Origin: Fidelibacterota bacterium | GTDB lineage: Bacteria > Pseudomonadota > Alphaproteobacteria > Rhodospirillales > Rhodospirillaceae | Reading direction: 5' to 3' | DNA: 64,000 bases | Assembly: GCA_947476275.1 (NCBI GenBank) | Contig: CANJPQ010000019.1 | Location: forward strand, 1 to 64,000 | Shown: in pieces, positions 53,241 to 62,678 of the stretch | How the letters are laid out: each line of letters begins with the position of its first letter | How positions within the stretch are numbered: position 1 is the first letter of the stretch | Notes under the pieces: model-generated | What the model was told of the DNA's origin: nothing | The model's input: only the letters and a program-made list of their open reading frames with translations | The model's database searches: none | Program-made: the position numbers and the translations under genes

Positions 53241-56200
53241 ATGGTCCTCTCGGACTTCTCCATCCGCCGGCCCGTCGTGGCCATCGTGTTCAGTCTGATC
53301 CTGGTTGTCTTCGGCGTGTTCGCCCTGGGCCAGATGCAGGTGCGCGAAACGCCCAACATCGACCGCCCGTTCGTTTCGGTGCACGTGAGCTATGTCGGCG
53401 CGGCCGCCGAAGTCGTCGAATCCCGCATGCTCAAACTGATCGAGGATCAGATCAGCGGTATTTCCGGCATCAAATCGATCCGCTCCTTCGCGAAGGATGG
53501 GTTCGGCAACGTCGATATCGAGTTCATCGAGACCCGGAACATCGATGAAGCCGCCAATGACGTACGCGACCAGGTCAGCCGGATCATCTCGCGCCTGCCC
53601 GAAGACGCCGATCCGCCGGTGATCGAAAAGGCCGATCCGGACGACGATCCGATCGCCTGGGTGAGTTTGTGGTCCAGCCAGCGCACCTCGCTCGAACTGA
53701 CCGACTACGCCACTTTGGTGCTGGGGCCGCAGTTGTCGACCCTCAACGGCGTTTCCTCGATCGCCTACGGCGGACAGCGCAAGAAGGCGATGCGGGTGTG
53801 GCTCGACCGCCGCGCGATGGCGGCGCGCCAGTTGACTTCCGCCGAGGTGGAAGGCGCGCTGCGCCGCGAGAATATCGAACTCGGCGCGGGCCAGATCGAA
53901 TCGCGCGACCGCTTCATCACCATGCGCACCATCCGGCCGTTCCAGACGGCGGAGGAGTTCGCGAAACTCGTGATCGCACGCGGCCCGAACAACCTCCTGA
54001 TCCGCCTCGGCGACATCGCCCGGGTAGAACTGGGACCGGTGGACGACTACGGCACCTATCGCAACAATGGCCAGCCGGGCGTCGGCCTTGGCGTAAAAAA
54101 GCAGCCGGGAGCCTCGACCCTCGATGTCGCGCGGCAGGTGATCTCGGAAGTGCATCGCCTGCAGAAGAGCAAGCCGTCCGATATCACCATGGTCGTATCG
54201 CAGGACAACTCGCAATTCATCGCCGCGGCGATCCGCGAGGTCTCGGTGGCGGGCATCGTTGCAGCCGCGCTGGTGATGGCCGTGATCTACTTGTTCCTCG
54301 GCACCGTGCGCGCCGCGATCATCCCGGCGGTGACCGTGCCGATCTCGATCATTGCGACGTCTCTGGTGATGTGGCCCGCGGGCTTCTCGATCAACATCCT
54401 CACCCTGCTGGCGATGGTGCTCGCCATCGGCCTGGTGGTGGACGACGCGATCATCATGCTGGAGAACATCCATCGCCGCATGAAGGAAGGCGAGCCGGTG
54501 CTGCTCGCCTCCATCCGCGGCGCGCGGCAGGTCGGCATGGCGGTGGTGTCCACCACTCTCGTCCTTGCGGCGGCGTTCATGCCGATCGCGCTTCTGCGCG
54601 GCAGCGTGGGCGCCCTGTTCCGCGAGTTCGCGGTGACCATGGCGGTTGCCGTTCTGGTGTCGATGTTCGTCTCGCTGACGCTCACGCCGGTGATGTGCAG
54701 CAAGATCCTGAAGTCGGAACTCGACGAGAGCCGCGCCGCCCACGCGGCCGAGCGGGCATTCGAGCGCCTGAAGGCGTTCTACGCGCGCTGGCTGAACCGC
54801 GCCCTCGACAAACCGACGGCCGTGTTCGTCGCCTTCGCGGCGGTGATCGGGATCACCGGCGTCCTGTTCACGCTGCTGCCCAAGGAATTCACCCCACGCG
54901 AGGACCGCGGCCAGTTCATGATCGCGATCCGTCCGCCCGAAGGGGCCAGCCCGGAATACGTTGACAGACAGGTAGCCGCCGTCTTCAAGCTCATCAAGCC
55001 GGAGATCGACAGCGGCCTGATCGTGCGTGCGATGGAAGTGGTCAACGGCCCGGGCAACGGCGGCAACGTACTGGTCAACATGACCACCTGGGGCAACCGA
55101 TCCATATCGGCACCGCAATACGCGGCCAACATCACCCCGGCCCTCAACCGGATGACCGGCGCGCAGGTCGTCGTGAATGTGCCCAACAGCATGGGGCGCG
55201 GCGGCGGTGGCGGCGGCGGACTGAACCTCACCATCGGCGGGCCGAGCTACGAGGAACTTCGCAAGTGGCGCGACGCGATGATGGCGGATTTGTCGAAAAA
55301 TCCGAAGTTCGTGCAGGTACGCAACAACTTCGTCGAGACCAAGCCGCAGATGCGTGTGCGCATCGACAACGTGCGCGCCGCCGATCTCGGCGTATCGGTG
55401 AATACCATCGGGCAAACCTTGGCGAGTATGCTGGGCTCCCGCAAGGTGACGACGTTCATCGACAACGGCGAGGAATACGACGTCATCCTGCAAAGCCAGG
55501 TCGATGACCGCCGCACGCCGACCGATATCTCGAACATCTATGTGAAGTCCGACACGACCAAGGAGCTGATCCCGCTTTCAAGCGTGATTACGCTCGAAGA
55601 AGGCTCCTATTCCAACGGGCTGAACCGCTTCAATCGCCGGCGCGCGATCTCGCTCAACGTGTTCCCGCGCCTGGACCTGCCGCTGGGCGAATTGATCGAG
55701 GAAGTCGAGGCGGTTGCCAAGGCGCGATTGCCGGAGACAGCGGAACTGAACTGGCGCGGCGAAGCCGGCGACTATCGCGAGAATTCGGCGGCGATCTATT
55801 TAAGCTTCGGGCTTGCGCTGGTCGTTGTGTTCCTGGTGCTGGCCGCGCAGTTCGAGAGCTTCATTCACCCCATCGTGGTGATGATGACCGTGCCACTCGC
55901 AACCGGGGGCGCACTCATCGGACTGGCGTTATTCGGGCAGAGCATCAACCTGTACTCCCAGATCGGGATCATCGTGCTGGTGGGCCTCGCCGCGAAGAAC
56001 GGCATTCTGATCGTCGAGTTCGCCAATCAATTGCGCGACCAAGGCCGAGAATTCCGCGAGGCGCTGGTGGAAGCCGCCCTCACCCGCTTCCGGCCGATCG
56101 TAATGACCATGCTCGCGACGGTGATGGGCGCGGTCCCACTGATCGTTGCCACGGGCGCGGGCTCCGAAGGGCGTCGTCCGATCGGCGTCGTGGTGTTCGC

Positions 56201-56360
56201 CGGCGTGTCGTTCGCGGCGATCATCACCCTACTGGTGATCCCGGCATTCTATATGCTGATCGCCCGCCGCACCGGATCGCCCGGCCGCCTGGCCGCGGAG
56301 ATCAGGAAGCAGGAAGCGACCTACGGCGAGAACGTGAAAGCCAATCAGCCGGCGGAATAG
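53241..56360 (+). CDS. RND efflux transporter, HAE-1 type permease
   Basis: The protein has 1,039 residues with the AcrB/MexB layout: IRRPVVAIVFSLILVVFGVFAL (in parts) as first helix, 12 membrane helices in two halves, and two large periplasmic loops. GLVVDDAIIMLENIHRRM (in parts) with the paired aspartates in helix 4 supplies the proton path. AAKNGILIVEFANQLRDQG and GVVVFAGVSFAAI are in the C-terminal half. A glycine-rich run (GRGGGGGGGLN) lies in the second loop. It exports lipophilic drugs or similar compounds with the adaptor upstream. No TolC-type gene is adjacent. Confidence 0.95.
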   Translation: MVLSDFSIRRPVVAIVFSLILVVFGVFALGQMQVRETPNIDRPFVSVHVSYVGAAAEVVESRMLKLIEDQISGISGIKSIRSFAKDGFGNVDIEFIETRNIDEAANDVRDQVSRIISRLPEDADPPVIEKADPDDDPIAWVSLWSSQRTSLELTDYATLVLGPQLSTLNGVSSIAYGGQRKKAMRVWLDRRAMAARQLTSAEVEGALRRENIELGAGQIESRDRFITMRTIRPFQTAEEFAKLVIARGPNNLLIRLGDIARVELGPVDDYGTYRNNGQPGVGLGVKKQPGASTLDVARQVISEVHRLQKSKPSDITMVVSQDNSQFIAAAIREVSVAGIVAAALVMAVIYLFLGTVRAAIIPAVTVPISIIATSLVMWPAGFSINILTLLAMVLAIGLVVDDAIIMLENIHRRMKEGEPVLLASIRGARQVGMAVVSTTLVLAAAFMPIALLRGSVGALFREFAVTMAVAVLVSMFVSLTLTPVMCSKILKSELDESRAAHAAERAFERLKAFYARWLNRALDKPTAVFVAFAAVIGITGVLFTLLPKEFTPREDRGQFMIAIRPPEGASPEYVDRQVAAVFKLIKPEIDSGLIVRAMEVVNGPGNGGNVLVNMTTWGNRSISAPQYAANITPALNRMTGAQVVVNVPNSMGRGGGGGGGLNLTIGGPSYEELRKWRDAMMADLSKNPKFVQVRNNFVETKPQMRVRIDNVRAADLGVSVNTIGQTLASMLGSRKVTTFIDNGEEYDVILQSQVDDRRTPTDISNIYVKSDTTKELIPLSSVITLEEGSYSNGLNRFNRRRAISLNVFPRLDLPLGELIEEVEAVAKARLPETAELNWRGEAGDYRENSAAIYLSFGLALVVVFLVLAAQFESFIHPIVVMMTVPLATGGALIGLALFGQSINLYSQIGIIVLVGLAAKNGILIVEFANQLRDQGREFREALVEAALTRFRPIVMTMLATVMGAVPLIVATGAGSEGRRPIGVVVFAGVSFAAIITLLVIPAFYMLIARRTGSPGRLAAEIRKQEATYGENVKANQPAE

Positions 56361-56426
56361 GCCGTTTCTCGCCGGCCCCTGGAGGCGTTGTCAGCCAGCG
56401 CGTCATATCGGTATCATGGCGCAGTG

Positions 56427-57668
56427 ATGAATCAGCCCAGCCCCGAGTGGCGCGCCGAAAACGCAGGCATCATTCAATACTGCCTGGCCCTATGCGCAGC
56501 ACTCGCGCTGGCCGTCTTCGTTGGCATCTTCACAAATGCCACACCGCCGAAGTGGGACGGACAGTCCTACGTGGATATGGCGCGGGTGGGCATCACCGGC
56601 AATCCCAACCTGCAGGCGCCGTTTGCCTACCGGCCCGCGGTTCCGCTGCTCGCCGGTGAATTGTCGAAACGGCTTTCGATCACGGTGGAAGAAAGCTTCC
56701 GCCTCATCGGGCGGGTCGCGGCGGTGCTGTTCTCCCTCGCCGTCTTCGCCTTATCGCAAAGGTTTGCCCGCAGACCCGCAGACGCCTTCGTGGTCGTCGT
56801 TCTGGTCGGGCTGCTGTACCAGCACCTAAAATATCCGCTGTTCTTCTACACCCTGATCGACGTTGCGGCCTTCCCGTTGATCATCATGGCGTTTCTCCTG
56901 CTGGTGAGCCGACGGCTGCCGGCAGCCCTCGCCGTTTCCAGCGTGGGCGTGCTGTTCAAGGAGTTCCTCGCGATCCCTCTGCTGCTGGTCATCCTTCAGT
57001 ATGCGGATGCGTGGCGGCGGGACCGCAGTGCGGGAAATTTCCTGAAAGCCCTGTCTGCAGCAGTCGTGGGCGCCGCTGCGGTCTTGCTGCCGCGCACGCT
57101 CATTCACGTGAGTTCCACCGCGCAGTGGCTCGACCCATTGAACGATATCGGCACGCTCCAGCAACTCTACCGCATGCCCGCCGATCCGCTGCGGTGGGTG
57201 AACATCCTCTACAATGAGTGCGGCTACTGGCTGCCGACGCTTCTGCTGCTAACGCGCGAACGGTTGGCAAAGGTGTGGCAGGACTTGGAAGCGCTGAATC
57301 TCAAAGCGATCTTCGCCGGCTTTTTCGCACTCGACTTCGTGCTCACGATGTACGGCGGCACGAATACCTTTATCTTCGCAAGTTACGCCGTCCCGCTGCA
57401 GGTCGTCATTCTCACCCTGCTGCTGCGGCGCGGCGTGCCGTGGACGGAGATCGTGTTCGCCGTTGCCGCGCTGCTGCTTTTCAATCGGATCTTCTGGCCG
57501 ATCCCGCTGCCGGATCCGGTTCAGCCGGACATCGCCGGATCAGAGCCGTTTATCGACTTCTATGCCGGATGGGCGTCGCGCGTGACGGTCTCGACGCTGA
57601 CACGAACCGTTGAGATGATGGCGTTACTAGGCGGCGCGTTCATGCTGCGACGCTGGCGAAGGGCCTAG
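56427..57668 (+). CDS. Polytopic membrane protein, GT-C glycosyltransferase-like
   Basis: The protein has 413 residues from ATG 56427. About 10 hydrophobic helices follow a first periplasmic loop with PPKWDGQSYVDMA and APFAYRPAVPLLAGELS. An acidic residue in that loop and the YRP motif recall GT-C enzymes that use polyprenyl-linked sugars, but no close family can be named. It could also be an unrelated membrane protein. It follows the RND genes on the same strand by 66 bases and overlaps the convergent gene stop by 4 bases. Confidence 0.55.
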   Translation: MNQPSPEWRAENAGIIQYCLALCAALALAVFVGIFTNATPPKWDGQSYVDMARVGITGNPNLQAPFAYRPAVPLLAGELSKRLSITVEESFRLIGRVAAVLFSLAVFALSQRFARRPADAFVVVVLVGLLYQHLKYPLFFYTLIDVAAFPLIIMAFLLLVSRRLPAALAVSSVGVLFKEFLAIPLLLVILQYADAWRRDRSAGNFLKALSAAVVGAAAVLLPRTLIHVSSTAQWLDPLNDIGTLQQLYRMPADPLRWVNILYNECGYWLPTLLLLTRERLAKVWQDLEALNLKAIFAGFFALDFVLTMYGGTNTFIFASYAVPLQVVILTLLLRRGVPWTEIVFAVAALLLFNRIFWPIPLPDPVQPDIAGSEPFIDFYAGWASRVTVSTLTRTVEMMALLGGAFMLRRWRRA

Positions 57669-58723
57669 AAGGATTCCTGGATCAGCGTCTTCTGCTGAAG
57701 CGGGTGAAATCCGCTCAGGCCGAGGCCAGCCGAAAAACGTTCGCCTGCCGTTTCTCCCGGCGCCTTGTCGCCGGCGAAGGTGAACACCAGCTCGCCGCGA
57801 TAGGTCCACTGGCGACCGTCGGCCGCATCGACCGGCACCCAATTGCCGCGCGCTGCCGCATCGCGGTCTGCGGCGAGCGGCAGCCAATTCGACTTGATGC
57901 AGCCGGCGTCGCAGAAGCGGCGCTTGACCTCCTCGAAGTCCGTGCCGGCGCCGTAGAGGGTCATTCCGCGCGCGTCGACCAGAATCGCGCCGGCCCCTGT
58001 ACCGCGTGCCGCGATCCCCGCCGGCAATCCCGGGCCGGATTGCAGCACGATGGCGTGCCAGGCGCCGTCCATCCCATCGCCCTTCATGTCGCCGGGCGCG
58101 AGGTCGTTCGCAAAGCCGTAGACCGGCTTGCCGCGGTAGGCCCATTGCTTCCCACCGCCGTCGCTGCGCACGACCGCGCTCCAGTCGCCGACCGTGTTCG
58201 CGGCGACCGCCGCCTTCAGGGGCTTCCAGACGTTGAGGCACTTTTCGATGCAGTCGCGATCCGCCGCGTAGAGCGTAAGCCCACTGGTGTTTGCCGCGAT
58301 GCGGCCGATGACCGTGCCCTGAAACACCACCGCGCGCGGACGCGGCGCAAGCTCGACGGCGATGTGCCAGATATCGTCCACACCCTCGCCCAACGTCATG
58401 CCCGCGCTGGTATCGCGCGCCGACAGGTAGAGCGGTTTGCCGTGGAGGGACCACTGCTTCCGCCCGTCGGGGCGCGCGATCAGCGTCCAGTCTTCCACCG
58501 GCCGCGCACCCGGCGATGCCAGGAACGGAGGCCAATCCTGTGCGCAAGCTTCAAGGCACGTGGACTCATCGCGATTGACGTCACGGTCGGTGGTGTAGAG
58601 CGAATGACCGGTGGCGGTGATGAAGATCGTGCCGATACCGGTCTCGCGCGCGACGATCTCGGTGGGGGGCGCGGCCAGGACCGGCGCAGCAAGAAGTCCG
58701 AACAGTGCAATGAGGGATCGCAT
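57665..58723 (-). CDS. Secreted triple-repeat protein (YxxxxD / PF03640-like)
   Basis: The protein has 352 residues from ATG 58723, with signal peptide MRSLIALFGLLAAPVLA. Three copies of the 'secreted repeat of unknown function' can be aligned: LYTTDRD...CLEAC...DWPPF...KQWSLHGKPLY; LYAADRD...CIEKC...VWKPL...KQWAYRGKPVY; LYGAGTD...CDAGC...NWLPL...RQWTYRGELVF. Each repeat keeps a CxxxC pair, probably a disulfide. The third copy is less conserved. The function is unknown. It starts after DUF1302 on the same strand. A GTG at 58762 is a less likely start. Confidence 0.82.
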   Translation of the reverse strand: MRSLIALFGLLAAPVLAAPPTEIVARETGIGTIFITATGHSLYTTDRDVNRDESTCLEACAQDWPPFLASPGARPVEDWTLIARPDGRKQWSLHGKPLYLSARDTSAGMTLGEGVDDIWHIAVELAPRPRAVVFQGTVIGRIAANTSGLTLYAADRDCIEKCLNVWKPLKAAVAANTVGDWSAVVRSDGGGKQWAYRGKPVYGFANDLAPGDMKGDGMDGAWHAIVLQSGPGLPAGIAARGTGAGAILVDARGMTLYGAGTDFEEVKRRFCDAGCIKSNWLPLAADRDAAARGNWVPVDAADGRQWTYRGELVFTFAGDKAPGETAGERFSAGLGLSGFHPLQQKTLIQESF

Positions 58724-58763
58724 GCCACACAAATGCGCGAACTGGGGTTGCGGTTGCTCCACG

Positions 58764-60515
58764 TCAAAAAGTCCGTTGCAGACTCAAGGAGATGTAATCC
58801 CGATCCGCGAAGGGCTGTCGGTCCGGCCGTCCGAGGAAGCGCGTCATCCCGACCGTCGCAAGCCAGACCGTGCGATAGGTCAGCGAGAGACCCACAGTGA
58901 CATCCCCGGTCGCCGGATCTTGTGACGCATCGACACTGGACCGGCCCGCGATGCCGTGGCCGACGCTGATCGGCACACCCACATCGAGGCCCGGCAGCAC
59001 GGCAAAATATCGCGGTTCGAACAGTACGCGGATACTCGCGGCAAAACGGTTGCGGGTGGGATCCAGCACACCCGGATTGAGGTCCACGCGCAGGCGATGG
59101 TTGGCGGCGATCTCGGCGGTCAGCTCGGCCGTGCGCCACAATGACGACGGCGACAGGGTGGTCGAGAAAGACACTTGGGCATGGGCGGTGTCGCCACGGG
59201 CGTACAGCGCCTGGCTCTCCCGCCCCGGCTGAGCCACGATCAAGGCACTGACCAGCGGCATATGCCGGCGCACGGACATCTCGCCCGCAAGCGTACTGTC
59301 GCCGACGTAGCTCGAAATGCTTGCGCCGTAGATCTCGATGCCGCGCGGATAGACCAGGAAGTAATTGCCGACATTGCCCTCCGGCAAACCAACACCGAAC
59401 GGATAGGCAAGCCGCGTCGGCGTACCGGTGCTGCCGACAATGCCGGGTGTGTAACCGTATGCGAGTGCGCGTTCGACGGTCGCGGCGGACGCCGCCGCCG
59501 GCGAGAACGCGGGCGTGGGCGTCGGGCGCAGGTAGACCTGGGGCTCACGCGCATGAAAGCGCAGGGCGTAGAAGCCCCAATCGACCGCACCGCCGGTGCC
59601 GCGCAACGACAGCCCGAATTGCCCGTCAGCGGCGGGCGTGCGATCGGCAATGCGCGAAAGCCATTGATTGCGCGCGACATAAAGCCGGTAGCCGCCAGCA
59701 TCCAGAAAGTCCGCGGCGCTGAAATAACTGCCGACGCCGGGAATGCGGGTCTTGCGCCATTCGAGCTGGTAGTACCCCGCGAGCACGAGATCGGCGCGCG
59801 GCTGGAAGGTCGCGGAGACCTGCGCAACCGGCATGAAGACTTCTTTCGCCCGCACCGCTGGAACGCCCGCGCCCTTTACGCCGTCGATCGGCGCTTGTCC
59901 CGCCGCGATGCCGTTGCCGGCGAAGAACACGCTCTCGCCCCACAGCAACGTGTGGCGCCCGGCGCGGAGCGTGACCGGCATGTCGCCGATGCGCGTATTC
60001 ACGTAGGCGAACGCGTTGAGAAGTTCGATGCGCCGTCCATGAAGATCGCGCACCTCGTCTGCGACGCGCGACGGCACCGGGTAGAATGAGGCGGGTTGCA
60101 CGCTGTCGCTATCGGTCGCGCCGTTGTAGACGCCGTCGTACCAGGCAGCCGCGCTCGCCTCGAAGCCGACATTGCGGTAGGCGATGCCGAGTTCCGACAG
60201 CAGGTCGAAGCGGTTCGAGATCAAGCCGGGGGAGAAGTTGCGATCCCCATCGTCGCCGTTGGGATCGGCAATCAACGCGCGCTCGCGCCCCGACAACCGC
60301 CATCCAGCGCTGTATTTCAGGGTGTTGTCCCAGCGGATGCTGAGATCGGCATCGCGGAAGAGTTCCCCGGCGCGTGCGGCGCCGCCCCCGAGCAGCACAT
60401 AGCCGCAGGCCAGCGCCCGAATCGCCAACATCCATCGCGTGGCGTGGCGGGCTTTGACGCGGGATTGCTTCACGGACTCAATCGTCTGGCTCACGGTGGG
60501 ACCTAACCCTATCAT
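58764..60515 (-). CDS. DUF1302 family outer-membrane protein
   Basis: The protein has 583 residues. After an N-terminal helix and ARA signal site, the mature protein begins ELFRDADLSIRWDNTLKYSAGWRL (in parts), the DUF1302 start. LRAGRHTLLWGESVFFAGNG, many amphipathic strands and the terminal LSLQRTF support an outer-membrane beta-barrel. The start at 60515 is tentative; GTG 60494 would remove seven residues. DUF1302 proteins usually act with DUF1329 proteins and an RND-type transporter in moving hydrophobic molecules. The DUF1329 gene is divergent, 58 bases away. Confidence 0.85.
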   Translation of the reverse strand: MIGLGPTVSQTIESVKQSRVKARHATRWMLAIRALACGYVLLGGGAARAGELFRDADLSIRWDNTLKYSAGWRLSGRERALIADPNGDDGDRNFSPGLISNRFDLLSELGIAYRNVGFEASAAAWYDGVYNGATDSDSVQPASFYPVPSRVADEVRDLHGRRIELLNAFAYVNTRIGDMPVTLRAGRHTLLWGESVFFAGNGIAAGQAPIDGVKGAGVPAVRAKEVFMPVAQVSATFQPRADLVLAGYYQLEWRKTRIPGVGSYFSAADFLDAGGYRLYVARNQWLSRIADRTPAADGQFGLSLRGTGGAVDWGFYALRFHAREPQVYLRPTPTPAFSPAAASAATVERALAYGYTPGIVGSTGTPTRLAYPFGVGLPEGNVGNYFLVYPRGIEIYGASISSYVGDSTLAGEMSVRRHMPLVSALIVAQPGRESQALYARGDTAHAQVSFSTTLSPSSLWRTAELTAEIAANHRLRVDLNPGVLDPTRNRFAASIRVLFEPRYFAVLPGLDVGVPISVGHGIAGRSSVDASQDPATGDVTVGLSLTYRTVWLATVGMTRFLGRPDRQPFADRDYISLSLQRTF

Positions 60516-60573
60516 GGCCTGCGCGGGCGGTCATGGCCGCGCGCAGAGGTGTTCTCGCGGGCAAGGATCATTC

Positions 60574-61932
60574 GTGCGGCTTTTCGTCGTCTTAGCATTG
60601 GCAACGCTGGTGGCCGGGGTTGGGGGACGGAGTGCCGTCGCCGTGACCGCGGCGGAAGCACAAGCCTTGGGCCGCGACCTGACGCCCGTGGGCGCGGAAC
60701 GTGCCGGCACCCCAGACGGTTCGATCCCCGCTTGGACCGGCGGTTATGTGACCCCAACGCCCGGCTATCGCTCGGGCGACCAACGGCCCGATCCCTTCGC
60801 CGCCGATAAGCCCCTGTTCAGCATCACATCCGCCAATCTGAATGCTTACGCGTCAAAACTTCCCGAGGGTGCGAAGGCCCTGTTCGCCAAGTTTCCCGGG
60901 TATCGGATGGATGTCTATCCGACCCGCCGTTCGGCGGCCGCCCCCCAGGCGGTTTACGACGCGATCGCCAAGAACGCGGTGAACGCGCGGCCGGTGTCGG
61001 AGGGGCTGGCGTATGGCGTTGCGGGTGCCGTGGGCGGCATCCCTTTTCCGATCCCCAAAAGCGGTATGGAGGTGGTGTGGAACCATTTGCTCGGTTATTG
61101 GGGCCCGGCCCGTGAAGCTTTGCTGAGCACCTATGTTGTCAGCAAAGCGGGCACCGATCTGACGGCCACCTACCGAGAAGTCGCAGATTTTCCCTACTAC
61201 TATCCGGATGCGACGCCGGACTCCTTCGGGCCGTACTACTACAAGACGCGCCATGTGGAGGAAGCGCCGGCGACGAAGTTCGGCGAAGCCTATCTTGCCT
61301 GGCAGCCAATCAACACGGCGCGCACCAAGTTCGCGGCCTGGCGCTATCTGCCGGGCGAGCGGCGCGTGCGGCGCGGGCCCTCCCTCTCCTACGACACGCC
61401 CGATCCGGAAGCGGCCGGCTTCGTGACCCTGGACGAATACTACATGTTCTTCGGCGGGCCCGACCGCTACGACTTCAAGCTGCTGGGCAAGGCCGAGATG
61501 TACGTGCCGTACAACAACAACCGGCTCACCACCCTGCCCGCGCGCACGGTGCTTGGGCCGCAGCATGCCAACCCGGATGCCCTGCGTTTCGAGCTGCATC
61601 GGGTGTGGGTGGTGGAAGGCACCCTCGCCAAAGGCAAACAGCATGTGGCGCCGCGGCGGCGGCTGTACGTGGACGAGGACACCTGGTTCGTGGTGTACAG
61701 CGAAAGCTGGGACGATGAAGGCCGCCTGTGGAAGTTCGGCCACGGCAGCATGTACGTGGTGCCGGAGTTGCCCGCGGTGATCGTCGGCAGTCAGTTTGTC
61801 TATGATTTGCAGGCGGGCGCGTACGTTTACGGCTTCGCCTTCAACGATGCGCCGGTTCACTACAAAGTGACCGCGCCCCATCCCGCCGCGATGCTCAGCC
61901 CGGACGCGCTGGCGACGGACGCGGCGCGCTAG
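60574..61932 (+). CDS. DUF1329 family exported protein
   Basis: The protein has 452 residues from GTG 60574, with AAGGA upstream and a signal peptide (VRLFVVLALATLVAG). The DUF1329 body is clear: AAEAQALGRDLTPVGAERAG (in parts), GSIPAWTGGYVTPTPGYRSG, MEVVWNHLLGYWG, EMYVPYNNNRLTTLPARTV (in parts), HRVWVVEGTLAKGKQHVAPRR (in parts), and DEDTWFVVYSESWDDEGRLW (in parts). The family has a LolA/LolB-like fold and is predicted to carry lipids or hydrophobic compounds. Partner DUF1302 lies divergently. The stop overlaps that of the anti-sigma factor gene by 4 bases. Confidence 0.88.
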   Translation: MRLFVVLALATLVAGVGGRSAVAVTAAEAQALGRDLTPVGAERAGTPDGSIPAWTGGYVTPTPGYRSGDQRPDPFAADKPLFSITSANLNAYASKLPEGAKALFAKFPGYRMDVYPTRRSAAAPQAVYDAIAKNAVNARPVSEGLAYGVAGAVGGIPFPIPKSGMEVVWNHLLGYWGPAREALLSTYVVSKAGTDLTATYREVADFPYYYPDATPDSFGPYYYKTRHVEEAPATKFGEAYLAWQPINTARTKFAAWRYLPGERRVRRGPSLSYDTPDPEAAGFVTLDEYYMFFGGPDRYDFKLLGKAEMYVPYNNNRLTTLPARTVLGPQHANPDALRFELHRVWVVEGTLAKGKQHVAPRRRLYVDEDTWFVVYSESWDDEGRLWKFGHGSMYVVPELPAVIVGSQFVYDLQAGAYVYGFAFNDAPVHYKVTAPHPAAMLSPDALATDAAR

Positions 61933-62678
61933 GCGGACAGCCCGTCGTACGCCAGGCTCGCCAGGCGCAGCATTTCACCGGCGGAGACCTCCGCGAGCAT
62001 CACGGCACTCAGCACTTCGTCCTGCCAGATGCACACCCGCACCGATCCGCGCTTGAGCATGTCGAAACGCTCACCGCCGGTGGTGTGGCGGAGGTAGACG
62101 GTGAACATCCGCCCCTGCCCGTCCCGGTAGTCGAGGCGCACGGCGTTGCCGCCCGGTACGCCGGCATAAACGCGCGCCGATGCGATCTCGAACCCCAGCT
62201 TCGCCATATCAGGCGCTTTGATCTGCAGGCCGAGCGCGGTCTTGAGCATGCGATCGGTCGTCGCACGCCCTTCCGGGGCACCCTGCGCGCCGGCAATCGC
62301 GTCCCCCCGCGCCGAAAGCGCCTCCGCGATGATGGTGTCGTCGGGATCGCCGCGCAAACGCGAGTAGGTCGACCACCCGGCGAAGGCGACCGCCGCGCTG
62401 GCCGCGGCGGCGAACATCGCACGGCGGACCAGGACCGGACGGCCGCCCGACCGGCGGGCGTCGATCATGGCCTGCCAATGGGCCGGTATCGGCTGGTTGA
62501 TCAGGGGGCCATAGGCTTGAGTCAGCAATGCCTTATCGGCGCGGAACGCCGCCACCCGTGTCTGCAGCTCAGGCCGGTACTGGATGAGCACCGCCACATC
62601 GGCGGCACGCAGAGGATCGAGCTCGCCGTCGATATAGGCGTGCAGTTCCTCGTCCGTGATCAAGGGTCGATCAGTCAT
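61929..62678 (-). CDS. Anti-sigma factor
   Basis: The protein has 249 residues. LITDEELHAYIDGELD is the sigma-binding N-terminal start typical of alphaproteobacterial anti-sigma factors, without a CxxC zinc pair. One membrane helix (AMFAAAASAAVAFAGW, about 88-103) is followed by a periplasmic domain that could sense a signal. It should hold the ECF sigma factor inactive. No Shine-Dalgarno is visible before the ATG, which fits translation coupled to the sigma gene through the triplicated 13-base sequence. Confidence 0.88.
   Translation of the reverse strand: MTDRPLITDEELHAYIDGELDPLRAADVAVLIQYRPELQTRVAAFRADKALLTQAYGPLINQPIPAHWQAMIDARRSGGRPVLVRRAMFAAAASAAVAFAGWSTYSRLRGDPDDTIIAEALSARGDAIAGAQGAPEGRATTDRMLKTALGLQIKAPDMAKLGFEIASARVYAGVPGGNAVRLDYRDGQGRMFTVYLRHTTGGERFDMLKRGSVRVCIWQDEVLSAVMLAEVSAGEMLRLASLAYDGLSA

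Noticed and set aside
53205-55493. 762-codon open frame on the minus strand across the RND pump gene
   Set aside because: It lies antisense to a clear AcrB-type gene. In GC-rich genomes the strand opposite a real gene often stays open. Its sequence is low-complexity His/Arg/Asp and matches no domain.
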